Source: Tamarix chinensis
Taxonomy: Eukaryota > Streptophyta > Magnoliopsida > Caryophyllales > Tamaricaceae
Assembly (NCBI GenBank): GCA_030549775.1
Contig: CM060181.1
Span: 62,121,701 to 62,185,700, forward strand
Length of the DNA: 64,000 nucleotides
Reading direction: 5' to 3'
Below the pieces are notes generated by a model, which saw only the letters and a list, made by a program, of their open reading frames with translations, made no database searches and was not told the DNA's origin. Below, in pieces: positions 10,642-20,829 of the stretch. Every line of letters starts with the position of its first letter. The first letter of the stretch is position 1. A program made the translations under genes and the position numbers.

Positions 10642-11445
10642 CTACAATTTTACCTGGCAAACACTTCTAACCAAGTCAAAGGAACCCTCCTTCTCAACCC
10701 AGAAGTTGAAAATTTTAAAAGGTTTAATTCCCCCTGGCTGGATCACCTTTAAAGAGAAAATCAAGGCATGGTGATCAGAAATAGGATGAAGGAATGTATT
10801 AATAGTAGTAGCAGGGAAAATATCCATCCATTCAATATTACTAACACCCCTATCTAGCTGACTGTAGATCCTAGAACCAATCTCTTATCTGTTAGTCCAA
10901 GTAAACTAGGTACCAAAAGATGGTAGGTCCCCAAGCCCACAATCTTGCAGGCAATGGGAAAATTTAAAAACATCCTGGGACTCAATATCACCACCAATCT
11001 TTTCCAGGGAAGAGTCAAATAGATTACAGTCTCTAATGGCAATCCAGGGAAAAGACTGTCTAGTATCTTTCTCATCCAATCCCATAACTCCCTTCTAAGG
11101 ACCCCTAGTGTTGTAAGCATAAGCCACAGTGATCCCAAAACAATTATGAGACTTCACACAGGTAGCCAAGCAATGAATACCTTGAGCATTTTTATCAACA
11201 ACCTAGATGTTATACATAGATTCATCTCATAATAACCAAACTCTATCATTTAGATGATGATCATAATTATTAACCCAATTCCAATGTAACCCAAGTTTTT
11301 GAATAATGGAATTAGCTTTTTCCATCTTTACTCTGGTTTCTAACAGACCCAGCAACCCAATTCTATGAAGAGATACAAGGTTTCTCATAACCCTATGTTT
11401 CAGGGTTTTATTAAACCCTCTAATATTCCAAATGGCAAAGGTCAT
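10642..11445 (-). pseudogene. LINE apurinic-like endonuclease domain, ORF2 N-terminus
   Basis: This is the endonuclease that nicks target DNA to prime LINE reverse transcription. The N-terminus at 11445 reads MTFAIWNIRGFNKTLKHRVM, with the conserved WNIRGF asparagine, then LLGLLETRVKM, the catalytic glutamate motif. The C-terminal SDH motif is intact as PISDHHALIF at about 10745-10775. Between them frames break, with stops at about 11100-11225 and 10860-10900. The start is the methionine just upstream of WNIRG, usual for this family. ORF1 ends a short distance upstream on the minus strand. Confidence 0.9.
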
Positions 11446-12786
11446 AAGGAAGAGGGGTTCTCACCCCCTCCCCCCATCCACATTACCTGCCTTCAGTCTT
11501 TCCTTAAGGGATCTTGGCCCTAGAGGACATAATTCAAAAATTTCTATATGAGAAATGTTTCCTCCAAAATAAGATATCTCCTTACCCTTCATTAAGTCCA
11601 TCTATCCATTATGAGGCATAGGGACAAATCCAGACTCTTATATAGTAGCATGTTCTAAAGAGGGTTCCTGGTCTTTAACAAGATAAGAGGAAGGGATAGG
11701 AGGGACAAACTTCTTATCAGAAATAGAACCCACTAGAGGCTTAGATTCATAAGAAAAAACAAGTTTAGGTCTCCAATACTGAGTTTTTATGGTCCTTTTT
11801 CCATTCCTACCACAACATTATCCTAACTCATGCCCCATTACATCACATAGAGAGAAAAATTTAGGTTCCATTCATAGGTAACATTCTGTTTTAATTCCTT
11901 TCCTTCAAGCAATATAATAGTAATCTGATCAGGTAAAGGAATACTAATATCCATTTCAATCAAAACTCTTGGGAAAGAAATTCTTCCTCTCTATGCTGTG
12001 ACAGTATCAGCACATATAGGATGACCTAAGAGGCTAGCCATTCTACTCAAATTGTCATCCGATCACAAGTGTAAAGGTAAGATAGGAAATAAAACCCACA
12101 AAGGCATGATTCTCTAGTCCTTGGCTAACATAGAGACCTCAGGAGTCCACTTCCTCAGCAGCATAGGTCTAACTCCAAAGCTCTAATAGGGTTAATTAAG
12201 AATTTGGTACATATCCTCCTGTGATGCAAACTTGTAAACAAAGAATCCCTCATCATGGGTAAATATCTCAGGCAATACAAGAAGGAAATGCCACCTTTCC
12301 TTCACAAATTGAGTCATTTGATAATGACTCGGTTGAATCCCAGCAACCATCCTTACCAAAGCATTCTCCCAGCATTTAGCGTCCTTGAAAATTTAATCTT
12401 CTTGAATCATGACTTTTTGAGATCCATTAATAACTACGGGAGGAATGAACTTTAATGTCATACCCCTTTCAGGCCTCCTATTACTGATCAAAATATCGTT
12501 CCATGATAGATTCTCTAAATAATCTTTAATAGTATCATGATTACTATTCAAATCAGAAGGATCCTCTAGATTAGGTCCATATACTTTCAATGGATGATTC
12601 ATAATTGGAGAAGTCAGTCTAGGTTTTGATACAGTTGAATGAGTCTGAGATTGGATCTTAAAGGGCACAGGCTCCCCTAACTTGGTAACATCAACAAAAC
12701 CATCCCTACAGAGTCCATAGAATTTGATCGAGTTGCCTCTTCCAAAGTGAGGGCTGCCTTATACTTAGTAGCTTTCTTCTTCGCCA
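11446..12786 (-). pseudogene. LINE ORF1 with DUF4283 domain and zinc knuckle
   Basis: This is the nucleic-acid-binding ORF1 protein of plant L1-type LINEs. The likely start at 12786 gives MAKKKATKYKAALTL, and a frameshift follows soon after. An open 91-codon piece (12393-12668) is the linker before DUF4283. Domain signal then reads, in broken frames, DEGFFVYKFASQED, FGVRPMLLRKWTPE and LWSDDNLSRMASLLGHPICA, matching the DUF4283 blocks that read FVFxF, P..LKKW and LSxIAS..GKPL. A CCHC-type remnant (GHELG, a stop, then CCGR) lies at about 11810-11840. No intact frame remains. Confidence 0.82.
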
Positions 12787-12883
12787 TGAAAAACAAATAG
12801 GGAAAACGATCAGAGAAGATCAGCCGAGTGGGGCGCATTCTACTAAAGCATAAAATCCAAAAGGGATCTTAAAACATGGAAAG
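12787..12883 (-). other. LINE 5' untranslated region
   Basis: Ninety-seven bases lie between the ORF1 start and the right target-site duplication. No internal promoter motif is recognised. Confidence 0.6.
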
Positions 12884-12896
12884 AATTAACATTCTT
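12884..12896. repeat. Right 13-bp target-site duplication of the LINE
   Basis: AATTAACATTCTT is an exact match to 3947-3959. Confidence 0.93.
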
Positions 12897-14159
12897 ATTC
12901 TCGACAAAGAATTTGACTATTTTGCTCAAACATATCGACTAGTTTGCCTATAATTTCATATCCATTTGTTATGTTGATTTAAAATTCTATATAATGATTA
13001 TGTAAACTTTTGATTTGAGTTCAACTATTCTCATATGCATGCTTTAGTTCTCTGGCATTTTTGCATATTTACTTGATCATAACATAATTTAAAAAAGCAA
13101 AATTTCCTTAAAAGGCACCTTTAGAGGCATGCTTTACCTTTCTCTTCTCCCTTACCTCTCCCTCTCTCTTCTATTAGATGGGGCTATGCGATTGACTTTG
13201 TGCACACTTCTTTGACTTACCAACCCACTGTCATGATATTTTTGACTACACACAACCCCCACTACCCTATCATGTTAGACCTCACTTCTTGGCTTGCCTA
13301 CACTCGACCTCACCAGTCTCATTCCCCTATTTTCCTAAGAATGTCAACCAACCTTGCCTCTATGCTCCTCATTTCTAATCCATTCTCATTCCTCACTTGT
13401 GTTATTGCTCTCTTCTCCCTATCCTTGTGGAAAATTTCCCTAAGTGATGAGAACCCTTCATTTTTTCCCTTTTTCTTCCCTCTATTGAGAAAAAAATAGA
13501 GGTTTTTTTTTATGATTTTCCCCCTTGATTTTGCAAGCATTTTGTTCCTTTCCATTATCCTAATCTTGGTTTTACTTCTCCTTTGCTTTCCTTAAGTAAG
13601 GAAAAATTAAGGTTAAGAAACGTTACAGATTCTAGCTCTCTTTTTGACACCCTATCTTTGAGTTAAAGATGGCATTATGTAGTTTTCTCCTTCTTCTGAT
13701 TTCCTTTGTTTTTATTGAAGTTTTGAAAGAAGATTTTAATGGTTTTTACTTTAAGTCTCCTAGGAATTAAAGTTATGCTAGATAAGCCATCCAGTAGATG
13801 TTTTATGCTAGAAGAATTACTTCAAGATAAGACATTTTTATCTTTAACATACTTAGGTTTCTATGGTATTTTGGGGTTCCATGTGTTAGTGCTCATTGGA
13901 GTATGATCTAATAATGTTCTATGTTATCAGCATGTTGTATAATTCTTCCCAAGTTAGTGCTGTTGGAATTATATGATTTTAAGACTAAAAATGGGTTGTA
14001 GTGCATGATTTTTTTAAGTATGCATGTTATCATGTATCCTTATGATTCTATGTATGCAACACATATTTTTATGTGTGTTTTAATATAGAACCATGCTAGG
14101 ATTAATGTTGGTTTATGTTTCACGAATCTGGGTTATGTTCTACTAAGACTAGTTGATCA
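12897..14159 (+). mobile_element. 3' LTR of plus-strand chromovirus, second part
   Basis: This resumes the LTR cut at 3946; the motif ATCGACTAGT occurs on both sides of the LINE (about 3928 and 12938). Long pyrimidine stretches (13140-13470) and an A/T-rich tail follow. Small open frames at 13200-13499 and 13319-13555 are low-complexity and overlap on opposite strands, so they are not called. The end of this LTR is not seen; at 14160 a different LTR begins. Confidence 0.6.
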
Positions 14160-14671
14160 TATAATACCCTAAAATTCACTATTTTTTTTCAAAGCGGAAG
14201 CACTTAAATTAAAACCCGTGAATACCAGGGATGTTACCGCCACACTTAGTACCACACCGGTTCACTCCGACTGTTCCAGTACCAAGTGCTAAGGCTAAAA
14301 AGATTATTTTCAAACTTAAACTGAGAGTTCATAAAATGATATAAAAAGATCATAACATAGAAATCAGAGTACGCATAAAAGTTTATAATCAATAAGAAGA
14401 TAGAAATCAGAGTGCAAAATCAAAATTCCTCAGAGGGAATAATCTTACAATCCATAAAAGGTTTAATTGAAATACTCAATAGAAGGTAATAAATCATAAA
14501 AGGATAATACGATACAAAAGAAATACAGAAGGAAATGAATCGCATAAAGAGTAAATATGACCACGACACTCTCAAACTTTGAGCCAACCACAAGCTCAAC
14601 ACTTAGTTTTGTGTGATGTCTCGCCCACCTGCACAAACTTAAAAGGGCCTACTACTCATGGGAATGAGCAG

Positions 14672-14706
14672 CACCCATGAAAAGGGTGATTAGTACACTA
14701 CGTACT
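14672..14706. other. Hairpin pair in LTR copy 2, first unit
   Basis: CACCCATGAAAAGGGTG (14672-14688) keeps the 5-bp stem. AGTACACTACGTACT (14692-14706) has a 5-bp stem, shorter than the 7-bp stem of copy 1. Confidence 0.65.
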
Positions 14707-14927
14707 GAGCAAGGTAATTGTGCACTAAGGCCAACACATAAAATCACATAAATAATGCAGAAGAAGAGAAAGAACATAAAGACCAACATGATAACATAAT
14801 ATCGAACAATCATTTGTGTAGATACATAAATGCCCATTTATAGTCCAGATTAATTATTTAATTAATCTCTGATCATAACTCATTTCACACCATGCTTTTT
14901 ATCAAATCCATGCGAGTACAGGAACCT

Positions 14928-15112
14928 CCCACTATTATAACCGGTGGGTCGATCACACATAGAGCATCCTGCCCTAACAACTATTATAACCGGTGGATCG
15001 GTCACACATAGGGTATAAACCCTAACCACTATTATAACTGGTGGATCGGTCATACATAGGGTAAAAACCCTAACCACTATTCCTAACTGGTGGATCAGTT
15101 TGGCTCCTGCTC
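14928..15112. repeat. 48-bp repeat cluster, copy 2 unit 1, first set
   Basis: About four units of the form cactattataaccggtggat plus cggtcacacatagggtaaaa. The CG-containing core of copy 1 (CCGGTGGACCGG) is here mostly CCGGTGGATCGG. Confidence 0.85.
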
Positions 15113-15194
15113 GCATAGTGTTCCCCTGTAAGTAATTAACATCTTTTATGTGCCTTAGCAAAAACTCTGGTTTGTTTTTATTGAGCTTAGGATC

Positions 15195-15378
15195 CCCCAC
15201 TATTATAACCGGTGGGCCGGTCACACATAGAGCATCCTGCCCTAACCACTATTATAATTGGAGGATCAGTCACACATAGGGTAAAAACCCTAACCACTAT
15301 TATAACCGGTGGATTGGTCACACATAGGGTAAAAACCCTAACAACTATTCCTAACAGGTGGATCGGCTGGACCCATCT
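15195..15378. repeat. 48-bp repeat cluster, copy 2 unit 1, second set
   Basis: Four further units after a spacer of about 80 bases, with the same order as the two sets in copy 1. Minus-strand open frames over these arrays repeat GYNSG/VIIVV-type sequence and are artefacts of the repeat. Confidence 0.83.
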
Positions 15379-15779
15379 CAATATCTTCCACTTTAAGTGA
15401 TTAATGTCTTAAGTATCTTATTCATAAGCTTTCACCCAAACATGCATGAATCACTCCCTTTACACTTATCCTCCAACTGACCCGTATCATATCATGAGAA
15501 CCCTGCGCCCCCTAATTTGTCCAACAACCTTTCCTCTATACTCAAACTCACACCAGAACTCCAACATCAAAATTATGTGGGTCAAGGCCCACTTTTACAC
15601 ACCTCCAAGTCCACTTATTTCCTGATTCTAGGGTTTTTCCCAAAAACCCTATTTTAGGCCTAAGTGGCCCATCCTACTCCACCACACACAACCCAAATCA
15701 TTTTGACACCCCATTTGTCACAACCATCGATCCCATATTCATCATCATACTTTACTCCCCAAGTACATACATGTTACCA

Positions 15780-16150
15780 CCGAACCCTAGTTAGCCATAT
15801 CAAAACCCTAGTTAACCACACCAAACCCTAGGTAACCACTCCAAACCCTAATTAACCACAACAAACCTTAATTAATCACTCCAATCCCTATTTAAGGATA
15901 ACAACCACAATTAGCCATTCCAAACCCTAGTTAATCACAACAAACCACAATTAACCACAACAAACCATAATTAATCACTCCAAACCCTATTTAACCATAA
16001 TAACCACAATTAGCCATTCCAAACCCTATTTAACCATAATAACCACAATTAGCCATTCCAAACCCTAGTTAATCACAAAAAGCGACAATTAGCGACTCCA
16101 ACTCTAATTAATCACAACAACCCATAGTTAATCACTCTAAACCCTAACCC
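15780..16150. repeat. Imperfect ~21-bp array rich in AAACCCTA
   Basis: Units of the type ccaaaccctagttaaccaca are repeated with variation (AACCATAATTAACCACAAC and similar). AAACCCTA is the plant telo-box sequence and resembles the CCCTAAA telomere unit, but the spacing rules out a telomere. Confidence 0.8.
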
Positions 16151-16264
16151 GGTCTCCTCCATACCCTTATAATGTCTTACATACTATTTTTCACCCAAAA
16201 CTTCCAAACACCCAAATAACTCTTCTATTACCTTCCTTACATCCCAAATCAACTTTTCATACGT

Positions 16265-16496
16265 AAGCTTTACTCCCATGCAGACGCCAACCTCCCCATG
16301 CAAACCATGGAACTTTTTCACGCAAACCCTAACACTCCCACGCAAACCCTAAATTCACCCATGCAAACCATAAAATCTGCCCTACAAAACACTAAATTCA
16401 TCCATGCAAAACCCAAGATTCCTTCATACAAAACCCTAAATTCATTCCACACAAAACCCAGGGTTTCTCCATACAAACCCTAAATTCCATCCATAC
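16265..16496. repeat. Degenerate ccatgcaaaccctaa array
   Basis: Short units (about 20-25 bp) built on CCATGCAAACCCTAAA and CCATACAAAACCCTAAATTC precede the 27-bp array. They are related to the array at 18731-18890 in the second unit. Confidence 0.7.
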
Positions 16497-16725
16497 AAAC
16501 CATAAATTAGATTCTCCTATGTTACACCATAGATTATATTCTTCCACACAAAACCATAGTTAGATTCCTCCATACAAAACCATAAATTAGATTCTCCCAT
16601 ACAAAACCATAAATTAGATTCTCCCATACAAAACTATAAATTAGATTCTCCCATATGAAACCATGAATTAGATTCTCCCATGTAACACCGTAGATTAGAT
16701 TCTCCCTCACAAAACCATAAATTCC
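16497..16725. repeat. 27-bp tandem array (cataaattagattctcccat)
   Basis: About eight or nine units with the period ATACAAAACCATAAATTAGA plus TTCTCCC. The minus-strand frame 16534-16746 encodes repeating ENLIYGFVW units, which is a by-product of a 27-bp period and not evidence of a protein. Confidence 0.88.
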
Positions 16726-17214
16726 CCGTTTTACTCTTCCACTCATGGATCATTAAAATACTTAGGTCAACTCACATCCCTTGGTCAACTTCTTTCCCCA
16801 TCCTCCTCTTTCATCCTTTTCCCCACACAAACCACATTAACATCCTCACATGCATGTCTAAAGGGTCACAAACCAATCATCACATACCACAATATTTCAT
16901 CACATATTCACAATACACATGCCATATAACAACACAAGAACATGCTTCAACTCCATGTCATACCAGATAAGAAATGATTATAATGATAAACATAGGATGC
17001 ATAACATACAAAGCATATAATGCACATCAACACACAATAGGCCTTAGTAACACCCTTACCTAAAACGACACCGGTCTTGGAGCATGCTCCTATGCCTCCT
17101 TAGGGCTTTGACTGGTCTCACCTATATGAGGGAAAAGCTAAAATTAGATTCCCTCCTACCAAAAATACTATTATATACTAACTTATTCTAAGACTAGGCT
17201 TTTGATAAAATAAT

Positions 17215-17425
17215 AAAATATTAATAATAATAATAACCATTAACTAATGAATAAATTTGGCTAAAAATATCAGAAATAATAGTAATATTATAAAAGTTGA
17301 TAATATAAGGTCGAAGACTTTACCCTAATAATAATAATAATGATATTAAAATAAAAATAGCAAAGATTCTAAAAACAATATTAATGTTAATATTAATAAG
17401 AATAATAACAATAATAATAGAAAGG
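17215..17425. repeat. AAT-rich stretch at the internal junction
   Basis: Interrupted AAT repeats end just before about 17440, where the sequence jumps back to an earlier part of the LTR. In copy 1 the same stretch leads on to the GC-rich block. Confidence 0.8.
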
Positions 17426-17587
17426 GTATTACTCAAAAAAGTCCAGCTGAGTCGCTCTCGATCCCCAATTCAAGTTTAGGCTCAAAGCTCAGCCCCATCC
17501 AATGCCTCATAAGTGTCGTAGGCATCGAAGACGGCGTTCCCTACCTGCACAAACTCAAGCGGGTCTTCTGTTCGTGGGAATGAGCAG

Positions 17588-17623
17588 CACCCATGAAACG
17601 GGTGATCAGTACGCTACGTACTG
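17588..17623. other. Hairpin pair in LTR copy 2, second unit
   Basis: CACCCATGAAACGGGTG (17588-17604) and CAGTACGCTACGTACTG (17607-17623). The second is identical to the hairpin in copy 1; the first differs only in its loop. Confidence 0.7.
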
Positions 17624-17837
17624 AGTAAGGTAACCGAGCACTAAGGCCAACACATAGGCACATAATCCATTCAGAGTAATAACAGGGCATAATCACATAC
17701 ATTTTAACATAAAGGCAGATGAACGATTAGATGAAAATGCCAAGACCCAATATAATTTAGATTAATTACTTCATTAATCCCTTATCGAAATATTTTCATA
17801 CCATGCTCTTTATCAAGTCCATACGAGTACGGGAACC

Positions 17838-17975
17838 CCACTATTTTTGCCGATGGATTGGTCTCCAGGGCACTCTGGCTCTTGGCCACTATTATAGCCG
17901 GTGGATCGGTCACTTAGGGTACATACCCTACCACTATTATATGCCGGTGGATCGGTCTGGCCCCTTCTCACACGG
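17838..17975. repeat. 48-bp repeat cluster, copy 2 unit 2, first set
   Basis: About three decayed units with the core GCCGGTGGATCGGTC and variable tails (CAGGGCACTC, TTAGGGTACATACC). Confidence 0.8.
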
Positions 17976-18047
17976 TGTTCCACTGTAAGTAATTAGTATC
18001 TTCCCACTTATTAAGTACATATATAGTTTGATTCATTGAGCTCGGGG

Positions 18048-18180
18048 TCCCCCACTATTTTAGCCGGTGGATCGGTCACTAGGGTAACATATCCTACCAC
18101 TATTAAGCCGGTGAATCAGTCTCCAGGCTACCGCAGTACCTGGCCACTATTATGCTAGTGGATCGGTCTAGGCCCGACTC
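18048..18180. repeat. 48-bp repeat cluster, copy 2 unit 2, second set
   Basis: Three further units after the usual spacer, ending in the variant that reads ggcccgactcaacatcttcc, shared with copy 1. Confidence 0.8.
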
Positions 18181-18354
18181 AACATCTTCCACATTACGTG
18201 ATTAATGTCTTAAGTATCTTATTCAAAAGCTCTCACCATGGACATGCACGAATCATTCTCTTTATACTTCACACCTCACAAATAATAAAATTCCACAATC
18301 ATAATTACACTTTAATCAATAAATGCACATGATAACACAAAAACTCTAAGCAGC

Positions 18355-18730
18355 CACAACCAACCCTAATTGTCCACACCAAACTGTGGTTAACCACTCC
18401 AAACCCTATTTTACCATAACAACCATAATTGGCCATTCCAAACCTTAATTAACCACAACAAATCACAATTAGCTACTCCAACCCTATTTAATCACAACGA
18501 CCTAGAGTTAATCACTCAAAACCCTAATTATGTCTCCTCCATACCCTTATGATACTCCACGTACTATTTTCCATCGAAAACAGTTCAAACACCCAAATAA
18601 TACTTGCATTACCTTCTTTACTTCCCAAATCAACCTTTCATACGTAAATTTCGCTCCCATGCAAACTTTACACATCCCATGCAACCTCTCGAACCTTTCA
18701 CACAAACCCTAAATCCCATACAATCATTAA
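18355..18730. repeat. AAACCCTA-rich imperfect array, second unit
   Basis: Counterpart of 15780-16496: ccaaaccctaatt, aaccacaacaaatcac and similar pieces with loose periodicity. Open frames here are low-complexity. Confidence 0.7.
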
Positions 18731-18890
18731 CTCCTATGCAAAACCCTAACTCCACCATGCAAACCCTAATACCACCATACAACCATTAATACCACCATAC
18801 AAACCATAATACCACCATGTAAACCCTAATACCACCGTGCAGCCATTAATACCACCATGCAACCATTAATACCACCATGCAAACCCTAGA
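18731..18890. repeat. ~20-bp array (accaccatgcaaaccctaat)
   Basis: About seven to eight units alternating between ACCACCATGCAAACCCTAAT and ACCACCATACAACCATTAAT. The array is tighter and larger than its counterpart in the first unit, so it expanded after the duplication or in only one parent. Confidence 0.85.
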
Positions 18891-18989
18891 TTTCGTCATG
18901 TAAAACCCTAAATTCAATCCACACAAAACCAAAGATCCATCCATACCAAACCCTAGATTCAAACCATATAAAACCCAAAGATTTGTCCA

Positions 18990-19345
18990 TATAATACAAT
19001 TGATTAGATTCTCCCATTCATAACCACAAATTAGATTCTTCCATACAAGAACAAGGGAAAAGAAAAAAAAAAAGATAAATAGGTTAGTAGGGTGGTTTGG
19101 AATTTTTTCTTGTTTTAGAAATAAGAAACATTAGTAATAATAATAAGTTAGATTCTTCCACATAAAATCATAAATTAGAATCTCCCATATAAACCATGAA
19201 TTAGATTATCCCATGTAACATCGTATATTACATTCTCCCATACAAAATCATCCAAAACATAAATTAGATTCTCTCATACAAAACCATAAATTAAACTCTC
19301 CCATACAAAACCTTAAAAATCGTAAATCAGATTCTCCCACACGAA
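18990..19345. repeat. 27-bp array, second unit, with a ~100-bp interruption
   Basis: The 27-bp units recur, but between about 19050 and 19150 they are broken by unrelated A-rich sequence ending in AATAATAATAA. The interruption has no visible terminal repeats. Confidence 0.75.
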
Positions 19346-20079
19346 ACCCTAGAATTCTCCATTCTATTCTTCCACTCATGAATCATTAAAATAATTAGGT
19401 CAACTCACCTCCCTTGGTCAATCTCTTTCCCCATCCTCCTTTGTAATCCTTTCTCCCACACAAAACACATCAACTCCCTCACATGCACGTCTTATAGGAT
19501 CACGACACATATCACCACATATACATAATACACATGACATGTAAAAACACAACACATACTTCAACTCCATGTCATGCCACACACGACATAATTAATACTG
19601 ATAAACATAGGGTACGTAGCATACGAAGCACATAATACATATAAACACACAAAGGCCTTAGTAACACCCTTACCTAAAGCGACACCGAGCTTGGAGCACG
19701 CTCCTACAACTCCTTAGGGTTTTGGCTCAATTCACCTATAAGAGGGATAATACTAAGGATTAGTTTCCCTCCTACCAAGAGTACCATTATTCCTTATTTT
19801 AGTCTAAGATTAGGGTTATTATTACTAAAGAGAGTATTATACATGAAAACTAGGGTTTTTATTTTAAAAATAGCCTACTAGATATTATTAGTCAAAATAT
19901 GTTTATTCTAAATAATTAATTCTATACTTATATTATTGAACCTAATAGTTCTATTCTTATAATAATAGTACTAATATTATTCATAGCAAAATAGTGATCA
20001 TAATAATCATAGTAATGCCAATGCTTATAGAAATAAAAGCCCTATCATTTTTAAGGCTACAGCTAATAATAGTATTAGG

Positions 20080-20410
20080 GTTAAAATAATAATATAATAA
20101 TTGCTATACCAACAAAGTACTAATATTCCTAAAAATAATAATGATAACAACTATATTTTGAATACTAATAATATAAGGGCTCAAATGCTTTTGTCACAAT
20201 AATAGTAACAAAATAATAACAATAATAATAGTAATAACTAATAATGATACCATAGTAATAATGTTGGTGATAAAGGCATTAGGAATAATATTAACTAGTA
20301 AGATACTAAGGTTTAAGTATTCTTCTTTTTTAACAACAAAATGATAATATGCCAACTTGGTTTAAATAACACTAACAATAATAATAGTAATAGTAATAAC
20401 AACAATAATG

Positions 20411-20441
<31 letters not shown>

Positions 20442-20467
20442 CAATAATAATAATAATAATACTAATA

Positions 20468-20522
<55 letters not shown>

Positions 20523-20709
20523 TAGTAATAAAGGTAACTATATTAATACTAAAGTTGTGAATAATGAAAATAAGGATAGTAGTATTAGTGGTAATAATCA
20601 TAACCATCTTAATGATAAAGTTGTAGCCTTTTAATTAGTTTAACCTAGTTATAAGTATTTTCTGAAATTAGGTTAGGACACAAGGGCAATACATAATAAT
20701 ATTAATAAT

Positions 20710-20760
<51 letters not shown>

Positions 20761-20762
20761 GT
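20080..20762. repeat. AAT microsatellite-rich stretch
   Basis: Long AAT runs, longest at about 20430-20520 and 20712-20760, with interruptions. The Asn-rich open frame 20341-20634 is a direct translation of AAT repeats. Confidence 0.9.
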
Positions 20763-20829
20763 AATATTAAGGATAATACCATTAATGTTAGATAAAATTA
20801 TTAACACTTATAAAAAAAATAGTTTAGGG

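Larger units (their letters stand above)
17441..20079 (-). repeat. Second unit of the internal LTR duplication
   Basis: Starting near AGTCCAGCTGAGTCGCTCTC, the sequence repeats the blocks of 14560-17440: the GTAGGCATCGAAGACG block, the hairpins, two 48-bp repeat clusters, the AAACCCTA arrays, the 27-bp array, and the ACACCG.GCTTGGAGCACGC block. By eye it is closer to copy 1 than unit 1 is in the hairpin area, keeping the 7-bp stem. Confidence 0.82.

Noticed and set aside
13200..13555. Opposite-strand small frames in the chromovirus LTR
   Set aside because: Low-complexity pyrimidine-rich DNA, mutually overlapping, no homology seen.
14928..15378. CRISPR-like look of regularly spaced palindromic repeats
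   Set aside because: The repeats are contiguous and vary along their length, there are no unique spacers, and the setting is a plant LTR.
15780..16150. Interstitial telomere tract
   Set aside because: CCCTAAA is never in uninterrupted head-to-tail arrays; the words are spaced by unrelated bases.
20341..20634. Asn-rich open frame of 97 codons and its Ile-rich mirror on minus
   Set aside because: Direct translation of an AAT microsatellite; no non-repeat domain.
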